Of a stretch of 64,000 nt of DNA, positions 15,719-23,846 are shown piece after piece. The notes under the pieces were generated by a model. The model ran no database searches. It was given only the letters and a program-made list of their open reading frames with translations, and had not been told where the DNA came from. Origin of the DNA: a virus; the IMG/VR virus record IMGVR_UViG_3300037826_000058, positions 1-64,000 of that record. The stretch is one strand, 5' to 3'. The stretch's first letter is position 1; every line of letters begins with the position of its first letter. The translations under genes were made by a program, and so were the position numbers.

Positions 15719-16050
15719 GCTTCCCTCCTAACTGTCATGTGGTTTTGCAATCTACTTATGAACACAGGACGCATCTTGGTGTTATCGACAGAGAACACCA
15801 CGTTACCGCCCAAGGTCGTACAATCCTTAACGGTCACACTTTGTTTCATACCCATATCTGTTGCCAGAGAAAGGATAAACTCTTGAACATCTCCCCTGTC
15901 ATCTGATGGGGCTGGCTCTGCAACATACTCTACGCAACCAAGCTCTCGATTCACAGTGAAGTAGTAATCTCCCTCCTCAATATCTACATCAGCGTGAATT
16001 ACAATTACCCCATCCTCTACCGACACAACCGTTCCGCTAAACTTAGTCAT
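15715..16050 (-). CDS. Hypothetical protein, 111 residues
   Basis: Beta-rich (TVVSVEDGVIVIHADVDIEE) with an acidic middle; not recognised. GGAGGGGTC stands before the ATG. The 125 bp upstream hold one hairpin and no gene. Confidence 0.6.
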   Translation of the reverse strand: MTKFSGTVVSVEDGVIVIHADVDIEEGDYYFTVNRELGCVEYVAEPAPSDDRGDVQEFILSLATDMGMKQSVTVKDCTTLGGNVVFSVDNTKMRPVFISRLQNHMTVRREA

Positions 16051-16140
16051 GACCCCTCCTAAGCAGGTTCTGTGGATACCACCGCTTTTCAGCTAAGCAG
16101 ATGGTATCATTTTGGGCATAGCCCACACGCGAGACATCTT

Positions 16141-16161
16141 AGGGTGTGCTTCAGACACCCT
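16141..16161 (-). terminator. Hairpin downstream of the 16175 gene
   Basis: AGGGTGT-GCTTCAG-ACACCCT, a 7-bp perfect stem 13 nt after the stop at 16175. No clear U-run follows on the minus strand, so termination is uncertain. Confidence 0.35.
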
Positions 16162-16174
16162 TGTACCACACACT

Positions 16175-16429
16175 CTACACATACTCGTGAACCACCTTGA
16201 TTCTCATCTCACCTAGATAATCCACGCTGTAAATAAATTCATCTCCAATATCGGTGTTTCCAACCACCTTTCCCTTTTTCAGCGTCACATACGGTGACAC
16301 AAAAGAGGGCGTGGGGAACAATTTCTGCTCCGATAAGTGGATGACTTTCTCACGCATGGTATAATGTGAAAATTCACCAGAGTCATGAGCATGCACTGCT
16401 GCCCATATATAAACTCGATACCCATACAT
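16175..16429 (-). CDS. Hypothetical protein, 84 residues
   Basis: Not recognised; beta-rich. Three in-frame ATGs exist (16444, 16435, 16429). 16429 is preferred because GGGAG lies 8 nt upstream. It follows the 16432 gene without a gap. Confidence 0.55.
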   Translation of the reverse strand: MYGYRVYIWAAVHAHDSGEFSHYTMREKVIHLSEQKLFPTPSFVSPYVTLKKGKVVGNTDIGDEFIYSVDYLGEMRIKVVHEYV

Positions 16430-16431
16430 TT

Positions 16432-16902
16432 TCATCGCTCCCATTGATAATCTGGATATGTTTCTCGCACCCTTTCTTGTACTTCAAGAGCGTCCACTGA
16501 TGGGAATAAACGTAGCAAAAAATTTATCTCATCACGAGCAGCCCTGATTGCATCATGGAGAGTGCAAGAGTGATAATAATCAACGTAGGGTGTTTTCCTA
16601 CAGAACATACGTCCCGTTTCCAAATAAACAGGACAGCCATCACACCCAGGATGCCCCATGCACAGAGCACAAGTGTGGATATTCCCGTCCTCAAGTGCAA
16701 CTAAATCACCGTGCTTGTGGGGTATTGACCAGGGGAGAAGAGCTTCTCCCCGCGCAATCAGCACCGCTTCTACGGACATCCACTTTTGCACAGACAACGC
16801 CCCCAACTCAGCGTCGGACATTCCCTCTACTTCAATGGGCACATCAGTGCTCATTCTAAGATTCCCGACCTTCACTGGCACTGGAATAAAATTAACTTTC
16901 AT
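16432..16902 (-). CDS. Cysteine-rich hypothetical protein
   Basis: 156 residues from ATG 16902 (GGAGGGAAG upstream; the frame continues to 16920). CALCMGHPGCDGCPVY with later Cys residues resembles the Cys cluster of small phage metal-binding proteins. The C-terminal ERVRETYPDYQW is helical. First gene of a promoter-driven unit. Confidence 0.6.
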   Translation of the reverse strand: MKVNFIPVPVKVGNLRMSTDVPIEVEGMSDAELGALSVQKWMSVEAVLIARGEALLPWSIPHKHGDLVALEDGNIHTCALCMGHPGCDGCPVYLETGRMFCRKTPYVDYYHSCTLHDAIRAARDEINFLLRLFPSVDALEVQERVRETYPDYQWER

Positions 16903-16921
16903 GTCTTCCCTCCATACCAAT

Positions 16922-16950
16922 ATGATACACGAAAACGCGGTCTATGTCAA
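16922..16950 (-). promoter_or_regulatory. Sigma70-type promoter (minus)
   Basis: Minus strand TTGACA (16945-16950), 17-bp spacer, TATCAT (16922-16927), just upstream of the 16902 start. Confidence 0.7.
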
Positions 16951-16961
16951 GAAGATTTTCC

Positions 16962-17177
16962 TTAAAAAAGATACGCTGTTCCTGACACAACCACTTCTAT
17001 CACCGTTATTACCAGCAGAATAACGGTTAGAACGGCAATGGGGTAGAACAGTAACCGTGTCACCTTTCCTAGTAAAACAAAGATGCTCTTCCCCATCTCA
17101 TAAGAGATAACGGTAGCCAACAGACACACCATCATCAAGCTTCCCACTACCATCATTACCCAATATAAAGCCATCAT
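16962..17177 (-). CDS. Small two-helix membrane protein
   Basis: 71 residues, almost entirely two hydrophobic helices (about 3-30 and 38-68) with a short basic loop. This is a holin- or antiholin-like shape, but the gene lies far from the lysis region. Its start overlaps the PP-loop gene stop by 4 bp. Confidence 0.6.
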   Translation of the reverse strand: MMALYWVMMVVGSLMMVCLLATVISYEMGKSIFVLLGKVTRLLFYPIAVLTVILLVITVIEVVVSGTAYLF

Positions 17178-17995
17178 ACTCCTCTGTAATAGATATTACC
17201 ATCGATACAAACCACAAAAGGGTGTGTTCTGGGTTGGCTTAATTTACCCTCTTGGGTATCCCCCTCCAGATTAGCGTCTTTGAGGGGTACACATTTTTGA
17301 TATATATACAACTCGTCAGCTGTACTTCCCCTCTCTGCGAGAGGGTTGTGTCTATTAGCCTCATCAAAAGCCACCGCCTCAGCAAACTCATCAGGGTAAT
17401 TTTGTTTCATGTCCAACCACTCACTGGAATGGCGGTAAGGACACCCAATACAAGAGCTCCTGATAGGAACCGGCATCTTTTTTCCTCTCAAATAGTCTAT
17501 ACAATCTTGGCGCGTCATCCCCTTCTCAATCAAAGGCCAGCGATTAACCTTGTACTGTTGTCTACTGGGCTTTGCCCTGCGCCACTCATCCCAAGATATT
17601 CCTATCCATACCTCTATCGCCCCAGGCGGTGGAGCCGGAGGGGAAGATGCATCAAAACCCACAAGCTCTCTCAATCGACGCTTAACCGGCTTGAGCTTAA
17701 ACTCAACCGTGCATTGGCGCTGTAAGGGGCCACCATCGGAAGTCCAAAAGGGTATGTGTATATGCTCTTCAGCACCTAAGACACGAATATTACCGGAAGA
17801 AACCCTCTCAACACGTATCCCGTGGTCTTCAAGCCAATCCCTATAAAATGCATAGGATTCATAGGTCTCCCTTCGTTCCCATTGTGTATCAGCAAAAATT
17901 GCGACATCGAGTAATGGCAAATCCCCCAAAGCACTCATAACCGCGAGGGTTGTAGATTGTACTCCACACCCCCAAGACAACGCTCTTAATTTCAC
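17174..17995 (-). CDS. PP-loop ATPase of the PAPS reductase / DndC-like superfamily
   Basis: 273 residues. SWGCGVQSTTLAV (7-19) is the S-x-G-x-x-S PP-loop that adenylates substrates. DVAIFADTQWE follows as in PAPS reductases, and CIGCPYRHSSEW (182-193) supplies a CxxC seen in phage and DndC-like members. The family activates sulfate or transfers sulfur to nucleic acids. No DndD/DndE or cysteine desulfurase partner is visible here, so the substrate is unknown. It is adjacent to many zinc-binding small proteins. Confidence 0.75.
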   Translation of the reverse strand: MKLRALSWGCGVQSTTLAVMSALGDLPLLDVAIFADTQWERRETYESYAFYRDWLEDHGIRVERVSSGNIRVLGAEEHIHIPFWTSDGGPLQRQCTVEFKLKPVKRRLRELVGFDASSPPAPPPGAIEVWIGISWDEWRRAKPSRQQYKVNRWPLIEKGMTRQDCIDYLRGKKMPVPIRSSCIGCPYRHSSEWLDMKQNYPDEFAEAVAFDEANRHNPLAERGSTADELYIYQKCVPLKDANLEGDTQEGKLSQPRTHPFVVCIDGNIYYRGV

Positions 17996-18198
17996 GTTTC
18001 CACCATAGATAATTGTTGAGGGCGCGGCGATAAATCAACACTGTACCGCACCCTAACCCACCTGCGAACTTCCTCGCGGGCATCATGCTCGTTGTTGTGA
18101 ACAGAAGACATAAAAGACCCATCCCCACTCACGCGAACGACAACACGATGCCCACGCTCGTCACGGGTAATTTCGAGGTCAAAATCCTTGGAATTCAT
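17992..18198 (-). CDS. Hypothetical protein, 68 residues
   Basis: Two-strand, one-helix composition (DFDLEITRDERGHRVVVRVS), not recognised. It overlaps the PP-loop ATPase start by 4 bp and is therefore coupled to it. Confidence 0.6.
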   Translation of the reverse strand: MNSKDFDLEITRDERGHRVVVRVSGDGSFMSSVHNNEHDAREEVRRWVRVRYSVDLSPRPQQLSMVET

Positions 18199-18526
18199 CC
18201 AAGTTAATGTATTCTCTCAAAGCCATTTGACCTACCTCAACCTCAACGCCATCCCCAATACTCAGTGCCTCGACACAGCCTAGCACAAAGTCGAGATCAA
18301 GAGCGACCCATGTAGTATTCTTCAATCTGACTTTGTACACCGTAACGTCATCGTCAAGAGCTTCCAGGCAATGAGGACACAAAGTCTCCTCATCGACAAC
18401 GGCGGGGTTGGGATTAACGACATGTTTTGCAATCCCAAGACCGCACAGCGTGTACGTCACTGATACATCGGGTACAAAAATGTGCAACCGCTTAAAATCA
18501 CCCTTCGCCAACGCGTATTCCATCAC
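18179..18526 (-). CDS. Hypothetical protein with CPHC motif
   Basis: 115 residues. CGLGIAKHVV and LCPHCLEAL form a possible zinc site like those of short actinophage-type proteins that begin with VTYTLCG. The C-terminal part is beta-rich. It overlaps both neighbours. Confidence 0.6.
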   Translation of the reverse strand: MMEYALAKGDFKRLHIFVPDVSVTYTLCGLGIAKHVVNPNPAVVDEETLCPHCLEALDDDVTVYKVRLKNTTWVALDLDFVLGCVEALSIGDGVEVEVGQMALREYINLDEFQGF

Positions 18527-18729
18527 TCCTCCTCAGACTCAAAAAAACCATCTTGGCAAGCCTGGCACATACCAGACAACTGATATTCTCGCTTGCTTAC
18601 TTGGTTAACAAACTCTTCCTCAACAACCTCTTTCCCACACATAGAGCAAACGCCAGTGGTGGGGTCATGAGGAACAATTTCTTTCAAAAAGCTAACTATA
18701 GCTGGATACTTGTCATCCCAAACGTTCAC
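18523..18729 (-). CDS. Small zinc-ribbon protein
   Basis: 68 residues with CSMC and CQAC separated by 29 residues, plus an acidic C-terminal tail. It overlaps neighbours by 4 bp on each side. Confidence 0.6.
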   Translation of the reverse strand: MNVWDDKYPAIVSFLKEIVPHDPTTGVCSMCGKEVVEEEFVNQVSKREYQLSGMCQACQDGFFESEEE

Positions 18730-19169
18730 GACTCCCCCTCAAGCCACTCAACAGCCTGTCTATGAACCTTGTATCTTATCCATGCCGCCCTTCTGCCCCC
18801 ACGGTCATCTTCCATCTCCACAAGCCTCTTTTCCCTTTTGGCTCTCTCACGATGATACTCAATCAACCGCCCCCTTTCTTCATTGCGGGCCTTTTCGAGA
18901 AGGCCCATAAACTCTCCATGCGCCATCTCTACAGGGGTCATTGGCATCTCTAGGGGCCACGGAGTGGTGGCCTCATCATCATCATAAATGGTCAGGGAAA
19001 CCTCATCACAAACCTCGACTTGTACAGAGACCTTCAACACCCTCTCACCAGCCCAAGCTATCCACGACTCTAGGGCTTTATTGACAATCTCTCTATCTGG
19101 ATTCTCTTCCATCTCTGTGATGGCATTGCCTAACGCCATCATCAGTTCCTCTCTAACAAAATCAGCCAT
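18726..19169 (-). CDS. Hypothetical helical protein
   Basis: 147 residues from ATG 19169 (the frame continues to 19181). Helical and highly charged, with an Arg/Glu-rich C-terminal coiled coil (about 95-140). Not recognised. Confidence 0.6.
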   Translation of the reverse strand: MADFVREELMMALGNAITEMEENPDREIVNKALESWIAWAGERVLKVSVQVEVCDEVSLTIYDDDEATTPWPLEMPMTPVEMAHGEFMGLLEKARNEERGRLIEYHRERAKREKRLVEMEDDRGGRRAAWIRYKVHRQAVEWLEGES

Positions 19170-19347
19170 TTTCTTCCTCACTTTCTAGGCTCTGGACATG
19201 TACAACTTGCTCTCTACCACCCCCCAAGATTATCTTGTAATGCGTCCCCTGGGGGTTGCATGCCCCAACCACAGTACCTTTTTCTCCACTCTCTGTTCTA
19301 ATCTTTTCCCCAGGAGTGAACCTAAGATGTCTTCCATCGTAAAGCAT
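19162..19347 (-). CDS. Small SH3-like protein, 61 residues
   Basis: FTPGEKIRTESGEKGTVVGA and a following beta repeat resemble small SH3/DUF1918-type folds. It overlaps the next gene by 8 bp. Role unknown. Confidence 0.55.
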   Translation of the reverse strand: MLYDGRHLRFTPGEKIRTESGEKGTVVGACNPQGTHYKIILGGGREQVVHVQSLESEEENG

Positions 19348-19349
19348 CG

Positions 19350-19607
19350 CTATTCCTCCATATAGGTTAATGTAACCCGCACTCGTACTGTACCACCAAA
19401 CTCGATAGGAGTACCGTTATCCAACAACTCTGACAACAACTCTTCCAAAAGGTAGTCAATCTCTCCCCAGTCTTGGAGTGATTCCCAACCCTTGAAATCC
19501 ATGAACGCGGTAATGGTGTTTGGTTGACAAACATCTGATTCTAAGCGTTCAATCTCATTTTCTAGTCGCTCGATTTTCTTTTCTAATGCAACTCTTGTCC
19601 TGGTCAT
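19350..19607 (-). CDS. Coiled-coil hypothetical protein, 85 residues
   Basis: The N-terminal heptad repeat (ALEKKIERLENEIERLES) predicts a coiled-coil dimer, followed by an acidic helix and a short beta tail. Not recognised. Confidence 0.55.
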   Translation of the reverse strand: MTRTRVALEKKIERLENEIERLESDVCQPNTITAFMDFKGWESLQDWGEIDYLLEELLSELLDNGTPIEFGGTVRVRVTLTYMEE

Positions 19608-19618
19608 GTAGAACCCCC

Positions 19619-19771
19619 CTAGAACGGAATGGCATTATCGCCAAACAATCTATGCATTTTATCGTATGGCATGCCATCCTCGACAGGATACACAAGCCAA
19701 ACACCATCCTCATAAATGTTTAGCCCCAGTAAACCCATCGCGCTCAGTGCTTTTGCCAGTAACAATTTCAC
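19619..19771 (-). CDS. 50-residue microprotein, paralog of the 20440 gene
   Basis: GTG start at 19771. The hydrophobic N-terminus MKLLLAKALSAMGLLGLNIY is followed by WLVYPVEDGMPYDKM and ends GDNAIPF. The gene at 20440-20589 has the same plan (MKLLLA, GLLGL, YPVE, DNA-V/I-PF) and also starts with GTG. Conservation between two copies is good evidence that both are real. It begins 2 bp after the stop of the 216-residue gene. Possibly a membrane-associated peptide. Confidence 0.65.
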   Translation of the reverse strand: MKLLLAKALSAMGLLGLNIYEDGVWLVYPVEDGMPYDKMHRLFGDNAIPF

Positions 19772-19773
19772 GT

Positions 19774-20424
19774 TCACTGCCCCCGTCTCTCTTTTCGTAT
19801 CTGTTCCATCTCTTGGCGCACCGCATCACAAATGTTCATATGTGGTGTAGTGTGCTCCAGCCTATTGATTACGTTGTAGGCGAGTTCTGCACCCTCAGCC
19901 CGTGCCCGCTCAAGAGCAGCATCTAGGTATTGCCAATCATCATCGCTTTCAATGACACCACAAGCCTCAATAATGGCATCGTTGATACTATCATACGACG
20001 GTGGTGCATTTGGGGTACTGCCTATGAGTTCTAGCACTTTATCCAGCTTGGCCTGAGCAGCCGCCGCCTCTTCTTCCAATTTCTCTATGCGCTCTACCAG
20101 CGCCTCCACCACTGCATACCACAAACCGCTTTCTGCAATATTGTTATCATATTCAAATACCAATTCCCAGGCGCTTTCTATGCGATCACGCTCCTCTCCC
20201 CTCGCTTGTTCCAGCTCCTGACGCAGCCGGTCACGCTCTACTTTCAGCTCTTCAATGCGTTCCAACAGCACCCCAACTTCTTCCGGTGTTGTAACGGGAA
20301 CCCATTCCCCGTCAAACTCACCGAGGTCATAGATAAAAGCACCATCCGTAACCTCGTTGTCAGAGGTTACAAAATAGATACTATCCTGCTCATCATCTCT
20401 ATACCACCAATATCCAGTCTTCAT
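19774..20424 (-). CDS. Coiled-coil hypothetical protein, 216 residues
   Basis: The N-terminal beta segment (MKTGYWWYRDDEQDSIYFVT) is followed by two coiled coils (about 50-80 and 105-135) and an acidic helical C-terminus. Not recognised. It stands between the two paralogous microprotein genes, which suggests that a gene pair duplicated here. Confidence 0.6.
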   Translation of the reverse strand: MKTGYWWYRDDEQDSIYFVTSDNEVTDGAFIYDLGEFDGEWVPVTTPEEVGVLLERIEELKVERDRLRQELEQARGEERDRIESAWELVFEYDNNIAESGLWYAVVEALVERIEKLEEEAAAAQAKLDKVLELIGSTPNAPPSYDSINDAIIEACGVIESDDDWQYLDAALERARAEGAELAYNVINRLEHTTPHMNICDAVRQEMEQIRKERRGQ

Positions 20425-20439
20425 CTGTTTCCTCGCTTT

Positions 20440-20589
20440 CTAAAACGGAACAGCGTTATCTCTGAATAGGAGACACATCACATTGTACGAAATGCCTCCC
20501 TCGACAGGGTACACGAACCAGCCACCACTATAAACCACTAGTCCCAGCAACCCTAGAGTTCTAAGAACCCTTGCCAGTAACAATTTCAC
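20440..20589 (-). CDS. 49-residue microprotein, paralog of the 19619 gene
   Basis: GTG at 20589; hydrophobic MKLLLARVLRTLGLLGLVVY, then WFVYPVEGG, ending DNAVPF. GAGGGAAGC precedes the start. Confidence 0.65.
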   Translation of the reverse strand: MKLLLARVLRTLGLLGLVVYSGGWFVYPVEGGISYNVMCLLFRDNAVPF

Positions 20590-20622
20590 GCTTCCCTCCC
20601 TGTTTCCTCGTTCCCTAGGAGA

Positions 20623-21150
20623 CTAGACATTAGCTGTCTCGCCTTCATCCTTACCCCAATCAGGCAAAGCCTCTAAATCCCCTTCCCACGTATGAAGCTC
20701 GTAAAATGCCCACAAAGCTTCCTTCAACGCAGACCATCTTTTAGCCTTAGTTCTGTAGACACAAACGGCATACAGAGTACGTGATAGCCTCTGCAACAGA
20801 TGGATTTCGTGGCTTTGTTCAACTGTGATGTCGGTGACAAGGTTTCTAAGCCCCTCAAACCCATGATATAGGTGTTGTAGATAATGGAGTAGAGAACTTC
20901 GCTTCTCATCATCTACCATATACAGAGTGAATATAGAAGCATACGTCCTCGCTACGTTGAAAGGGGTAATAGGGTGATGTCGTTCTCCTTCCCCCGCACC
21001 AATCATGACCCGCAAGCGAGAGGTCATGACTCTCTTGAAGTAGTAGAAAGCATCGTTGTATGGAGTATCTGGCCCCCTCGTAGCCGTGATAATGTTGTAC
21101 ACATGCCTATCCCTAGCTATCTCTCGTAACAAGCTCAATTTATTACTCAC
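20623..21150 (-). CDS. Hypothetical helical protein, 175 residues
   Basis: Not recognised. All-helical, rich in Arg, His and Tyr, with an acidic C-terminus. No catalytic motif. It overlaps the next gene by 8 bp. Confidence 0.6.
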   Translation of the reverse strand: MSNKLSLLREIARDRHVYNIITATRGPDTPYNDAFYYFKRVMTSRLRVMIGAGEGERHHPITPFNVARTYASIFTLYMVDDEKRSSLLHYLQHLYHGFEGLRNLVTDITVEQSHEIHLLQRLSRTLYAVCVYRTKAKRWSALKEALWAFYELHTWEGDLEALPDWGKDEGETANV

Positions 21151-21331
21151 TTCTGCCTCCCATACTTTTAATTAACCCTCTCAGAAGATGCAATTCTTCC
21201 GCTATCGCCACAAGCGCTTCAGCCTGAGCAACGGCCAGATTCCTGTCAAAGTTGCGCTCGCGCCTCACCGCCACCAAAAGACTTGCTTCTTCCAGGTGTT
21301 TCTTGGCGGTTTCTGTGTGCTTGTTACGCAT
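21143..21331 (-). CDS. Small helical protein, paralog of the 22245 gene
   Basis: 62 residues. The pattern NK-x-x-E-x-AK-x-HL and ERNFDR-x-L-x-x-A is shared with the product at 22245-22436, indicating duplication around the Dam methylase. Two amphipathic helices. Its ATG overlaps the preceding TAA. Confidence 0.6.
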   Translation of the reverse strand: MRNKHTETAKKHLEEASLLVAVRRERNFDRNLAVAQAEALVAIAEELHLLRGLIKSMGGRSE

Positions 21332-21480
21332 TATACTTCCTCCGCACGCTTAAGCGCACACAACATTAAAATTGAGGTTACTGCGCAAACCCCAATCATA
21401 ACTGTCGAGAATATACCCCATTCATGGGCAAGCGAAAGACCCAGAACAAACGCCCAAACCAGCGTGATTATTAAAGTCAT
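21331..21480 (-). CDS. 49-residue membrane protein
   Basis: ATG 21480 overlaps the Dam methylase stop (ATGA) and the TAA at 21331 overlaps the next ATG. Two hydrophobic helices (LIITLVWAFVLGLSLA and FSTVMIGVCAVTSILMLC) with a short charged end. Function unknown; both tight junctions support translation. Confidence 0.65.
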   Translation of the reverse strand: MTLIITLVWAFVLGLSLAHEWGIFSTVMIGVCAVTSILMLCALKRAEEV

Positions 21481-22241
21481 ATCACTCCTAAAGACAACTG
21501 TTGGGGGCGCAGAATAGTATAATCCGCATCTTGGTGAGCAAACAACCGCTCTACTCTATCCTCGCGCCCGTTCTTCCCTCGTATGTCGGTACGAGTAGAA
21601 TACTGAACGACACACTTAAAATCATCAGGGGCACGATACTCTGACACAATAACATCATGCCCCTGAGCAACCAACCCTCTAATCACTTCCCAAAATTTGG
21701 TGGTGCTCCAATTATCTATAGCATCATAGCCTGTAGTGGCTTTGTAGGGTGGGTCACAATAAATCAGGCACCGCTTTCCCTCTATGACACTTGGTAATCC
21801 TTCCAAGAAGTCATGGACAAAAAACACCGGATTGAGATGCGCAATCTCGTTTACCTTTGCTAGGAGACTGTTCCTAGCGTTTTGCGCATAATTCCTATCA
21901 GTGTTGTCTCTGGCGTACCCACCAAACCATTTACCACCCCAGCTACAACCAAATCCCACGAACGCCGTAAGCGCGGGGTTTTGATTGGGGTTCTCCTTAA
22001 CTCGATAATATTCATCCTCACTAACAACTTTGGGCGGCAACCATCCGTCCATTAGGGCTTTCCACAATGCAATCAGATACTCATTGGCATCACTGCAGAA
22101 AACAGGTGAAGTGTTAATGCGTGTCGTCACCCACGCCGCGCCCACGAAAGGCTCCCAATAAGCTTGGGCGGGGCGACGAATGGTATTTAACACACCACCA
22201 ATCTCATCCCTAAGCCGATACTTGCCGCCCAAATAATTCAT
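21477..22241 (-). CDS. dam: DNA adenine N6-methyltransferase, Dam (D12) class
   Basis: 254 residues. N-terminal YLGGKYRLR, then EPFVGAAW (30-37, AdoMet-binding motif I) and DPPY (163-166, catalytic motif IV) in alpha-class order. It probably methylates adenine in a GATC-like site, which would protect phage DNA from restriction or time gene expression. Motif I has Ala-Ala where many Dam proteins have Gly-Gly. GATC is prominent in the intergenic hairpins of this genome. Confidence 0.87.
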   Translation of the reverse strand: MNYLGGKYRLRDEIGGVLNTIRRPAQAYWEPFVGAAWVTTRINTSPVFCSDANEYLIALWKALMDGWLPPKVVSEDEYYRVKENPNQNPALTAFVGFGCSWGGKWFGGYARDNTDRNYAQNARNSLLAKVNEIAHLNPVFFVHDFLEGLPSVIEGKRCLIYCDPPYKATTGYDAIDNWSTTKFWEVIRGLVAQGHDVIVSEYRAPDDFKCVVQYSTRTDIRGKNGREDRVERLFAHQDADYTILRPQQLSLGVI

Positions 22242-22244
22242 AAT

Positions 22245-22436
22245 TCACCGCTCTCCCATATGATACAGCATTATATCCAAGGAAGCATTCAGGTCTCGCA
22301 TCTCTTCAGCCGCTCCCACCAGAGCCTTAACAGCAGCTATCTTCAAGGCCCTATCGAAGTTTCTCTCGTTAAGAGAGATAAAACTCTCCGCGTCCTTTAA
22401 GTGTTCCTTAGCTTCTTCGACGTACTTATTGTCCAT
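22245..22436 (-). CDS. Small helical protein, paralog of the 21143 gene
   Basis: 63 residues from ATG 22436. It shares AK-x-HL and ERNFDRAL with the product at 21143-21331. It is placed 3 bp upstream of dam and overlaps the preceding gene by 11 bp. Confidence 0.6.
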   Translation of the reverse strand: MDNKYVEEAKEHLKDAESFISLNERNFDRALKIAAVKALVGAAEEMRDLNASLDIMLYHMGER

Positions 22437-22818
22437 TTTTCCACCACTCCTTTGGTTTGTGAGGTGGGATGCTGTGATACAAACAGCACCCGTCGTTACA
22501 CACACTTACACTGGATAAGACGCGCCTGCCACACCTGGGACACTTCAGGCGCATCCGCTCCATACCGGTAGGTCTCTTCTCTTCCTGTGCTTCATTGTGG
22601 TCGATGTCAGGGGTTTGAGACCCGTCATAAACTCTACCGTCCCACCCCGCACACAGTCCCTGTTCTGTGTACCTTTCAGGGAGGTGATCAGGTAGATTGG
22701 ACAGAGGGTCATTTACTATAGGCTCTTTAGGCATTTGTCTGCCATGAACCTTACGGCAATCACCCCGACTACCTCTTGGGGTTCCTATCGCCATCGGGTC
22801 TCTAGAACAAGTGCTCAT
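22426..22818 (-). CDS. Zinc-ribbon hypothetical protein
   Basis: 130 residues from ATG 22818 (the frame continues to 22833). The C-terminal LKCPRCGRRVLSSVSVCNDG is a zinc ribbon; the middle is Pro/Asp-rich and probably disordered. Not recognised. Confidence 0.55.
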   Translation of the reverse strand: MSTCSRDPMAIGTPRGSRGDCRKVHGRQMPKEPIVNDPLSNLPDHLPERYTEQGLCAGWDGRVYDGSQTPDIDHNEAQEEKRPTGMERMRLKCPRCGRRVLSSVSVCNDGCCLYHSIPPHKPKEWWKNGQ

Positions 22819-23006
22819 CCTGTTTCTCCCCACGCCCTGTTGCCCTCTTCTACCCTTATCATCTGAGCAAGGCGCTCTGCCCCCCTCCTGATATATACTA
22901 GGTGAGAGTCCGGTATCTCAGAAATAATCTTACGAACCTGATCTTCCGTTTCAGGCTCTAATGCTAGCAAGAATGCATTGGCTTCTTCAAACCTAGTCAA
23001 CGTCAT
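22815..23006 (-). CDS. Hypothetical protein, 63 residues
   Basis: Helical, acidic N-terminal half. It overlaps neighbours by 4 and 14 bp. Not recognised. Confidence 0.55.
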   Translation of the reverse strand: MTLTRFEEANAFLLALEPETEDQVRKIISEIPDSHLVYIRRGAERLAQMIRVEEGNRAWGETG

Positions 23007-23193
23007 CGATAAACTCCAATCCCTGCACCTTCTTTTCCGGAAAATACCTTCTGTATGATGTTACAGTGTACTTCCCATTCGCCCAGAACTTCAAACGGTA
23101 CATCGCCGAAATCCCAGCAAGACGCCCTGTATGAATACCAGTGACCTCCCACTCGTGACCATCGTATTTGAATTTGTCACCAACCTTTACCAT
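22993..23193 (-). CDS. Small SH3-like protein, 66 residues
   Basis: VKVGDKFKYDGHEWEVTGIH and a basic C-terminus suggest a small beta-barrel. Not recognised. It overlaps the upstream gene by 7 bp. The coding sequence contains a half match to the 17-bp palindrome (23053-23065), probably by chance. Confidence 0.55.
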   Translation of the reverse strand: MVKVGDKFKYDGHEWEVTGIHTGRLAGISAMYRLKFWANGKYTVTSYRRYFPEKKVQGLEFIDDVD

Positions 23194-23594
23194 GCCCCCG
23201 TCCCCTTGAACACCCTAAACACCCTGTACCGCTCACCACTCTCGTTTATCCGATGAAGAAGCTTAACCCTGCGAGCGAAAAGAGTGTGACTAGGCCACGA
23301 CCATTGACCAAACGGCTCATCTAAATACATAGGCCTAACATAACCCTTGGGCCTGCGTGCCTGTAAAGGCTCACTAATCCCCATAGCCCAGGCTACCCAA
23401 ACTTCATGGTCTTCAAAGGTGAACAAAAGAGCCTTGGGCATCGCCCTAAACACGGTTAGATGATAACCCAAGCGTTGACACCACTCCGGAGCCTCAACAA
23501 ACCTATGAGGCTTGTACATTACCCTGGCAGGCCCCTCAGCCGTACTAGAAAACAACTTATCCCCTTCACGCGTCACTATCTTGTATACAACCAT
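23187..23594 (-). CDS. Hypothetical protein, 135 residues
   Basis: Not recognised. Mixed alpha/beta, rich in Arg and aromatic residues (RAMPKALLFTFEDHEVWVAW). It resembles the short domain-of-unknown-function proteins of large phages. Confidence 0.6.
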   Translation of the reverse strand: MVVYKIVTREGDKLFSSTAEGPARVMYKPHRFVEAPEWCQRLGYHLTVFRAMPKALLFTFEDHEVWVAWAMGISEPLQARRPKGYVRPMYLDEPFGQWSWPSHTLFARRVKLLHRINESGERYRVFRVFKGTGAW

Positions 23595-23602
23595 ACTACC
23601 CC

Positions 23603-23809
23603 CTAAAAATCGTACCTGTCGATAACCTTCTCCACCCCTTCTTCAAGTGCCCTAAGGGAACCCCTGAATGAGGAAATCCATTCGCCAATCTCGGCCCGCC
23701 TGTCGTTATTCCCGCAACCATCGTAATCTTGCTGGGCGTCGGCAATCTCGCTCCTGTACGCCTCTATGACCATATCAACTTGCTCACCTAACGTGGGTTC
23801 TGCGCTCAT
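23603..23809 (-). CDS. Hypothetical helical protein, first gene of the left operon
   Basis: 68 acidic residues forming two helices. It starts about 30 nt after the inferred transcription start of the promoter at 23847-23875. Confidence 0.6.
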   Translation of the reverse strand: MSAEPTLGEQVDMVIEAYRSEIADAQQDYDGCGNNDRRAEIGEWISSFRGSLRALEEGVEKVIDRYDF

Positions 23810-23846
23810 TAGTCACCCCCTTCAAACTGATTACCGTTACGATACA

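Noticed and set aside
23053-23065. Eighth copy of the 17-bp palindrome
   Set aside because: Only one arm and the centre match and it lies inside a coding sequence; probably chance.
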